Source: Streptomyces sp. NBC_00620 (GTDB taxonomy: Bacteria; Actinomycetota; Actinomycetes; Streptomycetales; Streptomycetaceae). From it: DNA of 64,000 nt. The translations under genes were made by a program, and so were the position numbers. Under the pieces are notes generated by a model that was not told the DNA's origin, did not search any database, and saw only the letters and a list, made by a program, of their open reading frames with translations. How positions within the stretch are numbered: the stretch's first letter is position 1; each line of letters starts with the position of its first letter. This document shows, piece after piece, positions 1 to 7,897 of this stretch. The stretch covers positions 2,617,111 to 2,681,110 of the forward strand of contig NZ_JAPENY010000002.1 of NCBI RefSeq assembly GCF_026341825.1, in the 5' to 3' direction.

Positions 1-2
1 TG

Positions 3-92
3 AGGCAGGCACCGCCGTTGAGTACGGAGGACGCGAGGCGCCACCTCAACCGGCTGGTGGAGACGGAGCTGCGGGGCTCGTCGGCCGGGTGA
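3..92 (+). CDS. C-terminal end of an unidentified protein (partial)
   Basis: An open frame enters from the left edge and ends at TGA 90-92, giving about 29 residues that end in ETELRGSSAG. Its stop overlaps the GTG start of the next gene in a GTGA arrangement, which suggests translational coupling and a shared transcript. The stretch is rich in Arg, Glu and Leu and looks helical, but it is too short to assign to a family. The reading is inferred from the overlap and codon bias only. Confidence 0.5.
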   Translation, partial: RQAPPLSTEDARRHLNRLVETELRGSSAG

Positions 93-856
93 CCGCTGCC
101 ATGATCGGCGGAATGAGACAGCGAGTAGACCTGGACCTGGCCGCGGCCTTACTGGTCGAGCACAGAGCGCGATGGACGGCCGATCAGTGCGTGGCGTCTC
201 CCATCCTGTGGAGTGGAGGCAAGGAGGTTCCTCCCGTGGCCGACCGCAGCCATGTGGACGTCCCGCACTGGCTGGGATCACAGATCACGCACGCCGGCTG
301 GGAAGTCCGGCTTGCCGTGGAGCTGGATGCCACCGGGTGGGCGCACCTCCACTTTCTCTCGGAGACCGCCGGCGTGCACGAGCGGCGGCGGGTCCGGTCG
401 CTCGACAGGTGGGACGCCCTGCTCGATCAGGCGGTGGCGAGGGCCTCCCGTATTCGCCTGGTCCACGCCCAGCTGGTGGCCCGTGCTTGCACCACGGGAT
501 GGTTGGACTGGATCCACGGGGAGCTGTGGCTGCTGCCGACCAGCCTCATCCGTATACGCAGTGGGCTGATGGCTTCCGTGGCGAACTCCCTGGGCTCGAG
601 TCCGACCGCGCCACAGCCGGCCCACACCATCGCCTACGACCCCGCGGCCATCCTGGCCGGACACCGCACCAACAAGATCATCCCCTTCGACGGCATCGAG
701 CGGGCGCGCCTGCACGGCGGTATCACCACATCAGGCATGACCGTCTCCATGGTCGACGGCACGCGTCACAAGCTCCTGTGGCTGACCAGTGAGCCGACCC
801 GCCGTCTGCTGACGGACCGATTGCTCCCGATCCTGGGTGACCGCCTCACCCGGTGA
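89..856 (+). CDS. Hypothetical protein with a TTA (bldA) codon
   Basis: I do not recognise this 255-residue protein. It has no signal peptide or membrane segment and is rich in Trp, Arg and His. The C-terminal half has a beta-strand pattern (GGITTSGMTVSMVDGTRHKL) that resembles a PH-like or GRAM-like sheet, which is only a weak impression. The GTG start at 89 overlaps the stop of the upstream frame; ATG at 101 is an alternative. Leucine 21 is encoded by TTA (149-151). In Streptomyces TTA is read only by the developmentally controlled bldA tRNA, so expression may be restricted to late growth. I saw no other in-frame TTA in the genes of this window. It converges on the next gene. Confidence 0.7.
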   Translation: MTAAMIGGMRQRVDLDLAAALLVEHRARWTADQCVASPILWSGGKEVPPVADRSHVDVPHWLGSQITHAGWEVRLAVELDATGWAHLHFLSETAGVHERRRVRSLDRWDALLDQAVARASRIRLVHAQLVARACTTGWLDWIHGELWLLPTSLIRIRSGLMASVANSLGSSPTAPQPAHTIAYDPAAILAGHRTNKIIPFDGIERARLHGGITTSGMTVSMVDGTRHKLLWLTSEPTRRLLTDRLLPILGDRLTR

Positions 857-881
857 CGGCATTCCTCGGAGACGACCGTCA
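854..881. terminator. Short hairpin between convergent genes
   Basis: TGACGG (854-859) pairs with CCGTCA (876-881) in the short gap between two convergent genes. The stem is only six base pairs, so a bidirectional terminator is plausible but weak. Confidence 0.3.
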
Positions 882-1802
882 GCTCACGTGATCGGCGATC
901 ACCCGGGTGATCGCCCGCGTGATGCGCACGATCCCAGGTGACCGGACCGCACACGGCTTCGGCGTCGACGTGGTGGGCGCCAGGCAGAAGTGCAGGTAGT
1001 CGTCGTCGCGGTGGAGGGCAGTGCGGTCGCGGGCCTGCTGGGTGCAGTACACGGGGTTCTCGTGCTCGTACGAGGTGCACGGCAGGTACTGGACCCAGGT
1101 TTCGCGGGCCGACGCCGGGCTCACGGTCTTGCCGGCGTCGGCGAGCAGGTCGCCGGAGGCGCGGGCCCGCAGCTCGTACATCGCGTTGACGTCGTGGATC
1201 CGGTCGGGCGTGATCGGGTCGGGGCCCTGGAGCACCCACACGATCCTGGGCCGTTTCGCGCCGCCCGCCTCCGCGATCTGGTCGGTCAGCTGCTGCATGT
1301 CGGCTTCGTACCGCTTGAAGTACGTGCTCTTCGACTTGTCGTACGTGATGCCGTCCATGCACGGCGTGTATCCCCAGGCGTTGCCCCAGAACTGCAGCAC
1401 CACATAGTCCGGTTGGAGCGAGCGCACCCGGGCGGCCGCCTTGTCCGCGGGCGGTACGAGGGAATCCGCGCCGGTGCCTTCCAGGTAGTCGCACAGGGTG
1501 GTGCCGGAGTACGGGGCGCTCGTGTACCGCGCGTCCAGCTGGTCCCGCAGCAGATCCCCCAGCACCTTCTGGTTCTCCATGGCGAGCGAGTCCCCGAGGT
1601 AGAGCACCGTGGGCGCCTTCGCAGGGGCGGCCGGCGCGGTCGGGGAGGCGGCGGGCCGCTGACGCGTCGTCGAGCTCGGTGACGCCGAAGTCTCGGGCGT
1701 CGCGCGAGCGGGCGGTGACGCCTCGGGGCCCGAGGACGGGTCGCCGCACGCGCCGAGCAGCAGCCCGGCGACCAGCGCCCCCACCATCCACCGCTTGCGC
1801 AT
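879..1802 (-). CDS. SGNH/GDSL-type lipoprotein hydrolase
   Basis: This 307-residue protein begins with a lipoprotein signal; the lipobox LGAC places the lipidated cysteine at residue 19. A 45-residue Pro/Ser/Thr/Ala-rich linker follows, then an SGNH fold with LYLGDSLA (serine 72), WGNAW (oxygen-hole Gly/Asn near 140-141) and a C-terminal DDDYLHF block supplying Asp and His (H271). The family contains esterases, acetylhydrolases and lipases; the substrate cannot be told. It should sit on the outer face of the membrane. Several cysteines in the catalytic domain suggest disulfides. It lies 119 bp downstream of the histidine kinase on the same strand and may share its transcript. Confidence 0.85.
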   Translation of the reverse strand: MRKRWMVGALVAGLLLGACGDPSSGPEASPPARATPETSASPSSTTRQRPAASPTAPAAPAKAPTVLYLGDSLAMENQKVLGDLLRDQLDARYTSAPYSGTTLCDYLEGTGADSLVPPADKAAARVRSLQPDYVVLQFWGNAWGYTPCMDGITYDKSKSTYFKRYEADMQQLTDQIAEAGGAKRPRIVWVLQGPDPITPDRIHDVNAMYELRARASGDLLADAGKTVSPASARETWVQYLPCTSYEHENPVYCTQQARDRTALHRDDDYLHFCLAPTTSTPKPCAVRSPGIVRITRAITRVIADHVS

Positions 1803-1921
1803 ACGTCAACTCCCGCCCCGCCCAACGAAAGAGCTCCCCAGGCAAGCACAGGCGGGCACAAGGGGGAAGACGAACCCCGGTCACATCTCTGCGCCGTGCG
1901 GCAGAAGGGCTGTGCGCCGCC

Positions 1922-3598
1922 TCAGCCCTCGAAGGTTCCGGAGAGAAGCTCCAGCAGATCCCCGAGCGGCAGCGGCTTCGCCATGTGGGCGTCGAAACCG
2001 GCCGCACGGGACTCGCCGTGGTCGGACCCCCGGCTGAACCCGGAGACCGCGATGAGACGCACCTTGTCGCCGTGCGGGCGGGAGCGCACCTCGCGGGCGA
2101 CCGCGTAGCCGTCGATGTCCGGCAGGCCGAGGTCGCACAGGACGACGTCGAAGAGGCTGGACTCGGTGGCCATCAGCGCGTCCGCGCCGGTGTGCACGGC
2201 CGTGACGTGGTGCCCCTGCCGCTCCAGCAGGGCGCGGTAGGTCGTGGCCAGGTCCGTGTTGTCCTCGACGATCAGGATGGCCAGCTGCCGTGACGCGGGG
2301 CGGGCCGGCGTCGCCGGGCGCGGTTCCGGGGTGCCGGAGGGGGCGAGCGGGAGCAGGGTGCGGAACGAGGCGCCGGTTCCGGGGCCGTCGCTGTGCGCGG
2401 TGATCCTGCCTCCGTGCAGTTCGACGATCGTCCGGACGACCGCGAGCCCGAGGCCGAGCCCCTCGGGGGTACTGGGGCCCGCCGGAGCCGCCCGCATGAA
2501 GACACCGAACAGCTCCTCGGCCTGCGCCTGTTGGAAGCCGATCCCGTCGTCCTCGACGGTGAGCCGCGCCTGCCCGTCCGCCGTGGTCAGCCGCACCCTC
2601 GTACGACCGCCCGGGAGTGTGTACTTGAGCGCGTTGGACAGCAGATTGGTCAACACCTGGGCCAGCCGCAGCCGGTCCCCGTCGACGAGCACCGGATCGG
2701 CGGGCAGTTCGATGTCGAGCGTGCGGCCCTCATGGCCGAACAGGCCGTGCATGTCCGCGCATCCGGAGTCGACGACCGAGCGCAGATCCGTCCGCCCGCG
2801 CACCAGCTCCATACGACCGGTCACGGCCCGCGTTCCGTCCAGCAGGTCGTTGCTCATCCGCACCAGCGCGGCGAGCTGCCGCTCCAGGACCGACAACGCC
2901 GGATGGCCGTCGGGCAGGTCGAGCGCCAGCAGCTCGCTCGCCGCCGTGGCGGCCGCCAGCGGATTGCGCAACTCGTGCGAGAGGGTCGCGATGAACCGGT
3001 CCTTGGCCCGCTGCTCCTCCCGCAACGTTCGCCCCGCCGCGTCGAGATCGGCGTTGGCGCGGCTCAACTGCTCGTTCACCTCACGGATCTCCCGCGCGCG
3101 CACGAAGAGGTCGATCTCCATGCCCTGCGCGCGCATCTGCGCGTCGGCGACCGCACGCTCCTGCTCCCGCCCGACCTGGCGCAGATGCACGAAGTCGGTG
3201 ACGTCCTCGACGCGATGGATGATGTGCGTGACCCGCCCGTCGTCGTCGAGCACCGGGGTGTTGACGGGACTCCAGTACCGCTCCACGAACGCGCCCGCGT
3301 CGCCCCTGGGGATGTCGTACCGCTGCAACGCCATGATGTCCGTACGCCCGGTGTCCACCACCGTCCGCAACGAGCGGCGCAGGTTGGCGACGCCGTTGGC
3401 CGACGGGTCGTCCGGGTTGTCGGGGAACACGTCGAAGACGGGGTGCCCGACGATGCTCCGCTCGGTGCGGGTGGCCGTGAGATAGGCGCGGTTGACCTCC
3501 ACGATCGTGAAGTCGGGCGCCAGGATGAGCAGTGGGGAGAGCGTCGAGTCGAACAGGAGCCGGAAGTCGGGCGTGGGGTGCGGGGTGCTCGCGGACAT
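1922..3598 (-). CDS. Soluble hybrid sensor histidine kinase (PAS-HisKA-HATPase-REC)
   Basis: A 558-residue cytoplasmic kinase with no membrane segment. In order it has a PAS domain (about 12-140), a short coiled coil (about 140-200), HisKA with SHELRNPL (phospho-acceptor H208), a HATPase domain with N box (N322), DDGIG (350-354) and GLGLGLA (380-386), a Pro/Arg linker, and a C-terminal receiver with acidic pair near 445-446, phospho-acceptor D489 and K541. The PAS domain probably senses an internal ligand or redox state. It lies 8 bp after an OmpR-type regulator, so the pair is almost certainly an operon. Hybrid kinases normally need a histidine phosphotransfer protein, and none is seen here. 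Confidence 0.92.
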   Translation of the reverse strand: MSASTPHPTPDFRLLFDSTLSPLLILAPDFTIVEVNRAYLTATRTERSIVGHPVFDVFPDNPDDPSANGVANLRRSLRTVVDTGRTDIMALQRYDIPRGDAGAFVERYWSPVNTPVLDDDGRVTHIIHRVEDVTDFVHLRQVGREQERAVADAQMRAQGMEIDLFVRAREIREVNEQLSRANADLDAAGRTLREEQRAKDRFIATLSHELRNPLAAATAASELLALDLPDGHPALSVLERQLAALVRMSNDLLDGTRAVTGRMELVRGRTDLRSVVDSGCADMHGLFGHEGRTLDIELPADPVLVDGDRLRLAQVLTNLLSNALKYTLPGGRTRVRLTTADGQARLTVEDDGIGFQQAQAEELFGVFMRAAPAGPSTPEGLGLGLAVVRTIVELHGGRITAHSDGPGTGASFRTLLPLAPSGTPEPRPATPARPASRQLAILIVEDNTDLATTYRALLERQGHHVTAVHTGADALMATESSLFDVVLCDLGLPDIDGYAVAREVRSRPHGDKVRLIAVSGFSRGSDHGESRAAGFDAHMAKPLPLGDLLELLSGTFEG

Positions 3599-3606
3599 GG
3601 CGGCCT

Positions 3607-4281
3607 TCAGGGATCGAGTCGGTAGCCGAAGCCGCGCACCGTGGTGATCCGCGGGGCGGGAGTGGGCAGCCCGGTGAGCTTGCCGCGCAGCCGGTAGACA
3701 TGCTCGACGACGGTCGCGGGCTGCTGCCAGGACGCTCCCCAGATCTGCTCCAGAAGCTGTTCGGCGGAGAAGACCCGGCCGGGGGAGCGGGCCAGCAGCT
3801 CCAACAGGGCGAACTCCTTGGGCCGCAGCGTCAGCGGCACGCCCGCTATGTCGGCCCGACGGGCGGCAGTGTCGACGCGCAGCGCCCCGACCTCCAGGAC
3901 GGCCGGCACCTCGGGCGGCCGGGACCGGCGCAGCACGGCCCGGATACGGGCCACGAGTTCGCGCTGCGAGAAGGGCTTGACCAGGTAGTCGTCCGCGCCG
4001 ATCTCCAGGCCCGCGACCCGGTCCGCCTCGTCACCGCGCCCGGAGACGACGATCACCGGGAGGCGGCTGGTGGAGCGCAGTGACCGCAGCAGCTCCAGGC
4101 CACTGCCGTCCGGCAGTCCCAGATCGAGGACGACCAGATCGATGCCGCCGTCGTACATGGCGGCTTTCCCGGCGCGTGCGTCGATGGCCCACGCGACGGT
4201 GAACCCTTCACGTTCCAGATAGGTACGGCACATCAGTGCGAAGTCGGGATCGTCCTCGATCAGCGCGAGGTGTGGACGCAT
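3607..4281 (-). CDS. OmpR/PhoB-type response regulator
   Basis: This 224-residue regulator has a receiver domain (ALIEDDPD at the acidic pocket, D53 in LDLGLPDG, K102 in VKPF) followed by a winged-helix DNA-binding domain (about 128-222) ending in the typical TTVRGFGYRLDP. I chose the ATG at 4281 because the receiver starts at once; the frame stays open upstream but that extension is not conserved-looking. It is the first gene of a two-gene unit with the soluble hybrid kinase. Target genes cannot be deduced; the SGNH lipoprotein downstream is one candidate. Confidence 0.93.
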   Translation of the reverse strand: MRPHLALIEDDPDFALMCRTYLEREGFTVAWAIDARAGKAAMYDGGIDLVVLDLGLPDGSGLELLRSLRSTSRLPVIVVSGRGDEADRVAGLEIGADDYLVKPFSQRELVARIRAVLRRSRPPEVPAVLEVGALRVDTAARRADIAGVPLTLRPKEFALLELLARSPGRVFSAEQLLEQIWGASWQQPATVVEHVYRLRGKLTGLPTPAPRITTVRGFGYRLDP

Positions 4282-4411
4282 TCCGCACCACCCGGCCCAG
4301 CTGCCGCCCCCACGTTGTGTCCCTGGTGAGCGGGCGTTGATGCCCCGACCATGTGGCGAAGGTAGAACAGGAACCACCCACGGTTCAAGGGGGAGCCGCC
4401 CGGGGGGAGTT

Positions 4412-4471
4412 CCGGCGCGGGTTCGTGCAGCGGTGCGGGGATGTCATCACCGCCGCACGAACCCGCGCCGG
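4412..4471. terminator. Long perfect hairpin downstream of the PP2C gene
   Basis: A 17-bp perfect inverted repeat (4412-4428 with 4455-4471) continues, after one mismatch, as six more pairs (4430-4435 with 4448-4453) around a 12-base loop. It lies downstream of the minus-strand PP2C gene and before the response regulator start. There is no U tract, which is usual for actinomycete terminators. Confidence 0.6.
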
Positions 4472-4531
4472 GACGCGCCGACCCTCTCCTCCCGGGATCA
4501 CGGCCGGCGCCGCGAACCGGCAGGTCGGGCC

Positions 4532-5758
4532 TCACGTCGTGGTCCGTGCGCGGATGCGGGCGGCGAGCACCGCGACGTCGTCCTCCGCGTGACGGGCGTT
4601 GAGACGGACGAGCACCTCGTCGAGCAGTGCGTCGATACCCGCCCCCGGCGGTAGCCGTAGCCGGGCCAGTCGGGCGAGCGAGGCGTCGATGTCCTCCCCG
4701 CGCCGCTCCACCAGACCGTCGGTGTACATCACCAGGGTGTCGTCGGGGGTGAGCGTGCGGGTGGCCTGTTCGTAGCCGCCCACTCCGGTGCCCAGTGGGG
4801 GGCCGACCGGCAGCTGGAGCAGCTCGGTGCCGTCCTTGGAGAAGACGACCGGAGGCAGGTGCCCGGCTGAGGCGAGCGCGGCCGTGCCGCGTGCCGGGTC
4901 GACCTGGACCAGCAGACAGGTGGCCGGTCGCCGGTTGCCGTCCTCGGCCACCGCGGCGTCCAGCCGGCGCAGCACCCGGTGCGGCGGCAGGTCCGTGGAG
5001 GCGACGTAGCGGAGCATCGAGCGGTACGCGTTCATGTCGACCGCGGCGTTCAGGCCGTGCCCCATGACGTCGCCCACGACCAGCAGGGTGCGCCCGAAGT
5101 GCAGCCGTACGGTCTCGAACCAGTCCCCGCCCACCAGGGTGGTGCCACCGGCCGGGAGATACCGGGTGGCGAGGTCGAGGTTCGGATGCGGCCGGCCCGG
5201 TTCGGCCAGCAGCGCCCGCTGAAGGTTCAGCACCGTGCTCCGTACGGCGTTGTGCTGGCGGGAGTGGCCGAGGTGGACGGCCGCCAGACGCGCCGCGTAG
5301 TGCGTACCGGTGGTCTCCTGGTCGGTGAACTCCTTCCCCTGCCGGACGGCGAGCATTACCCCGTACAGGCGGCCGTGCGCGAGCAGCGGCACGGTCATGA
5401 CCTGCCGCGGGACCCGTCCGGACAGGTCGATCGAGGCGGTGATCGGATGTCCCTCGTCGAGCGCCTGCACGGACAGGGGCCGTGCTCCGTGCGCGGGCCA
5501 CGGGGTCAGCAGCCCGGCGTCTCCCGCCGTGGCGACGCGTGACAGGTCCGGGGCGTGCGGGTGCTGTGTGGTGGCCGGGGCGTCCGCGGGCAGCAGATCC
5601 ACCGCGGCGGCGTCGCAGAAGTGCCGGCACACGAACGCGGCGAGCTCCTCGCACGTGGTCTGCTCGTCCAGCGTGGTGCCGATCGACTCGACGGCATCCT
5701 CCATGGCGCCGAACGGTGACTCCGCACCCGGAGTGTCCGCACCGCCTCGGCCCGTCAT
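4532..5758 (-). CDS. GAF-domain SpoIIE/RsbU-type PP2C serine phosphatase
   Basis: A 408-residue protein with an N-terminal GAF domain (about 20-165) and a C-terminal PP2C/SpoIIE domain (about 190-405). Metal-binding signatures are visible: GGDWFE (D212), VGDVMGHG (D230), MYTDGL and HAEDDVAVL near the end. Such enzymes dephosphorylate anti-anti-sigma factors in partner-switching cascades. No cognate kinase or anti-anti-sigma gene is adjacent, so the partner is unknown. ATG 5758 is preceded by GGAGGT at good spacing; the frame runs further upstream without a better start. No membrane segment is seen. Confidence 0.88.
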   Translation of the reverse strand: MTGRGGADTPGAESPFGAMEDAVESIGTTLDEQTTCEELAAFVCRHFCDAAAVDLLPADAPATTQHPHAPDLSRVATAGDAGLLTPWPAHGARPLSVQALDEGHPITASIDLSGRVPRQVMTVPLLAHGRLYGVMLAVRQGKEFTDQETTGTHYAARLAAVHLGHSRQHNAVRSTVLNLQRALLAEPGRPHPNLDLATRYLPAGGTTLVGGDWFETVRLHFGRTLLVVGDVMGHGLNAAVDMNAYRSMLRYVASTDLPPHRVLRRLDAAVAEDGNRRPATCLLVQVDPARGTAALASAGHLPPVVFSKDGTELLQLPVGPPLGTGVGGYEQATRTLTPDDTLVMYTDGLVERRGEDIDASLARLARLRLPPGAGIDALLDEVLVRLNARHAEDDVAVLAARIRARTTT

Positions 5759-5823
5759 GCCACCTCCACTGCCACACACGCCATGGTCCATCCACGCACG
5801 GGGGAGACGGGCCCGCACCCCGG

Positions 5824-6843
5824 TCAGTGCCGGGGCGGCATGTTGTTCACCAACACGGCCGCACCGTCGAAGCGGCCGGCCTTGAGGTCCTGGAGGGCCT
5901 CCTGGGCGCGTGACAGCGGGTACGTGTGCGTCGTCGCGCGGACGCCGTGGCGCGCAGCGAGCGCCAGGAAGGCCCGCCCGTCCTCCCGTGTGTTCGAGGT
6001 GACGCTGCGCAGCTCCTTCTCGTAGAACAGCTCCCGCTCGTAGTGGAGCGGCGGCGTGTCGCTCAGGTGGATCCCGGCTACGGACAGCACTCCGCCCCGG
6101 TCGAGCGCCCGCAGGGCCACCGGGACCAGGTCGCCGACCGGCGCGAACAGGATCGCGCTGTCCAGCGGCTCGGGGGGCTCCTCGTACGCTCCGCGGGCGG
6201 ACGCCGCCCCCAGGGTGAGTGCCAGCCGCCGGGCCGCCGGGTCCCGCGTCAGTACGTGCACGGTGGCGCCCTGCGCGAGCGCGAGCTGCGCGCACAGGTG
6301 GGCGCTGCCGCCGAACCCGTACAGACCGAGCCGCCCGCCCGGCGGCAGCGAGGCCCGCAGCAGCGCGCGGTAGCCGATGATGCCCGCGCACAGCAGTGGG
6401 GCCAGGGCGACGTCGTCCAGGTCGCCGGGCAGCCGGTACGCGAAATCGGCGGGCACGGTCGTGTACTCCGCGTAGCCGCCGTCGGCGTCCCAGCCGGTGT
6501 ACTCGGATGCCGGACAGAGATTCTCGGCCCCGCGCACGCAGTACCGGCACGTACCGTCCGTACCGCGCAGCCAGGCGACGCCCACCCGGTCGCCGAGGGC
6601 GTACGCGCGCACGTCCTCGCCCAGGGCCGCGACCACGCCGACGACCTCGTGCCCGGGCGTCACACCCGGCAGGTGCACGGGCAGGTCGCCCTCGGCGACG
6701 TGCAGGTCGGTACGGCAGACACCGCAGGCGCGGACATGTACGAGGAGTTCGCCGGCCCGCGGCACCGGCACCGGTTTCTCGACGAAGCGCAGCGGTCCCT
6801 GCTCGATCGGCCCGGGCCGGACCGCTTCCCACGCGTGCATCAT
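5824..6843 (-). CDS. Zinc-dependent alcohol dehydrogenase family protein
   Basis: A 339-residue medium-chain dehydrogenase. The catalytic zinc site is visible as ACGVCRTD (C43) and GHE (H65, E66); the nucleotide-binding fold has LGLYGFGGSAH. The structural zinc loop has C99, C102 and C110, but the position where the first of four cysteines is expected is Asp (TDGTCRYC), so that site may be altered. The family oxidises alcohols or reduces aldehydes with NAD(P). Two adjacent ATG codons occur at 6843 and 6840 behind a weak GGGACGGGG ribosome site. The gene is divergent from the VOC protein. Confidence 0.88.
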   Translation of the reverse strand: MMHAWEAVRPGPIEQGPLRFVEKPVPVPRAGELLVHVRACGVCRTDLHVAEGDLPVHLPGVTPGHEVVGVVAALGEDVRAYALGDRVGVAWLRGTDGTCRYCVRGAENLCPASEYTGWDADGGYAEYTTVPADFAYRLPGDLDDVALAPLLCAGIIGYRALLRASLPPGGRLGLYGFGGSAHLCAQLALAQGATVHVLTRDPAARRLALTLGAASARGAYEEPPEPLDSAILFAPVGDLVPVALRALDRGGVLSVAGIHLSDTPPLHYERELFYEKELRSVTSNTREDGRAFLALAARHGVRATTHTYPLSRAQEALQDLKAGRFDGAAVLVNNMPPRH

Positions 6844-6982
6844 CCCGTGCCCCGTCCCGTCGACGACCCCCGCTGTCCGCTCTCCAGTTTGGTGCGGAAC
6901 GTCCCGTTCGGCGCGCGGCCCGGGCCTGGCCTGGCTAGCGTGAAACGTGGAACCAGTCACCCAACCGGAGAAGGTCGACGTC

Positions 6983-7792
6983 ATGGCCGTACAACCCGAG
7001 GGAACGCCCTGTTGGGCGGACGCGATGTTCAGCGACGTGGAGGGGGCCAAGAGTTTCTACGGTGACGTGCTCGGCTGGACGTTCGGCGAGTCGTCCAGCG
7101 AGTACGGGAACTACACGCAGGCGTACAAGGACGGTAAAGCGGTGGCCGCCGTCGTCCCGCCGATGCCCGGGCAGGAGGGCCAGTCCGCCTGGTGCCTCTA
7201 CTTCGCCTCGCCCGACGTCGCCGTGACCGCACAGAAGATCCGGGACAACGGCGGCACCGTCGTGATGGAGCCGATGCAGGTCGGCGACTTCGGCACGATG
7301 GCCCTGGCCAGTGAGCCCAGCGGCGCCGTCTTCGGCGTCTGGCAGGCGGGCACCCACGAGGGCTTCGAGGCCATCTCCGTGCCCGGCGCGTACGCCTGGG
7401 CCGAGGTCTTCACCCGTGAGCCCGAGAAGACCGACGCGTTCCTCCCCGCCGTCTTCCCGTTCAGCGCGAAGCAGATGGACGCACCCGAGGCCGGACCCGA
7501 GATGGACTTCAGGATCTTCAACGTCGGCGAGGACACCGTCCTGGGCCGGATGAAGATGACGGACGACTTCCCTCCCGAGGTCCCGTCGTACGTCAACGTC
7601 TACTTCGCCGTCGAGGACTGCGACGCGGCAGTGGCGAAGGCGACCGAACGCGGCGGCATTCTGCGCTTCGGGCCCATGAGCAGCCCGTTCGGACGGTTCG
7701 CGGCGCTGAGCGACCCGCAGGGCGCGTCGTTCTCCGTCATCGACCTCAGCACGACCGAGGGCGACATGCCCAAGTTGACCGACGTGTCCTGA
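6983..7792 (+). CDS. Two-domain VOC (glyoxalase/bleomycin-resistance fold) protein
   Basis: A 269-residue protein made of two VOC modules (about 8-125 and 140-255), the usual arrangement for the actinobacterial glyoxalase-like group. The first module opens with GTPCWADAMFSDVEGAKSFY, the second with GAYAWAEVFTREPEKTDAF. Members bind metals and small electrophiles, but many are uncharacterised and no substrate is evident. The ATG at 6983 follows GGAGAAGG; an ATG at 6947 is in frame but lacks a ribosome site. It is divergently placed from the alcohol dehydrogenase, so a shared aldehyde-stress role is possible but only inferred. Confidence 0.87.
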   Translation: MAVQPEGTPCWADAMFSDVEGAKSFYGDVLGWTFGESSSEYGNYTQAYKDGKAVAAVVPPMPGQEGQSAWCLYFASPDVAVTAQKIRDNGGTVVMEPMQVGDFGTMALASEPSGAVFGVWQAGTHEGFEAISVPGAYAWAEVFTREPEKTDAFLPAVFPFSAKQMDAPEAGPEMDFRIFNVGEDTVLGRMKMTDDFPPEVPSYVNVYFAVEDCDAAVAKATERGGILRFGPMSSPFGRFAALSDPQGASFSVIDLSTTEGDMPKLTDVS

Positions 7793-7838
7793 ACCTTTCG
7801 CCCGCGAGGGCAACCACGCGGACGCGGTTTTTCGTCCC

Positions 7839-7883
7839 TTCTTGTGGCCGCCGCACCTTCGGGTGACCGACCCCCCACAAGAA
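7839..7883. promoter_or_regulatory. 9-bp inverted repeat before the ArsR-like gene
   Basis: TTCTTGTGG (7839-7847) is matched perfectly by CCACAAGAA (7875-7883), 27 bases apart and ending 14 bases before the start codon. It could be a two-site operator for the regulator itself or an mRNA stem that masks the ribosome site. Confidence 0.45.
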
Positions 7884-7897
7884 TCGCGAGAGGCCGC

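Noticed and set aside
2244..3625. Long plus-strand frames opposite the hybrid kinase
   Set aside because: The minus strand has every kinase box in order; the opposite frames have Ser/Arg-rich or Val/Gly/Arg-rich shadow composition.
4260..5795. A 511-codon minus-strand frame overlapping the PP2C gene in another phase
   Set aside because: It is Arg/Gly/His-rich and has no domain, while the alternative phase encodes an intact GAF-PP2C protein.
6844..7050. N-terminal extension of the alcohol dehydrogenase to 7050
   Set aside because: It would overlap the divergent VOC gene and add 69 residues unlike any dehydrogenase start.
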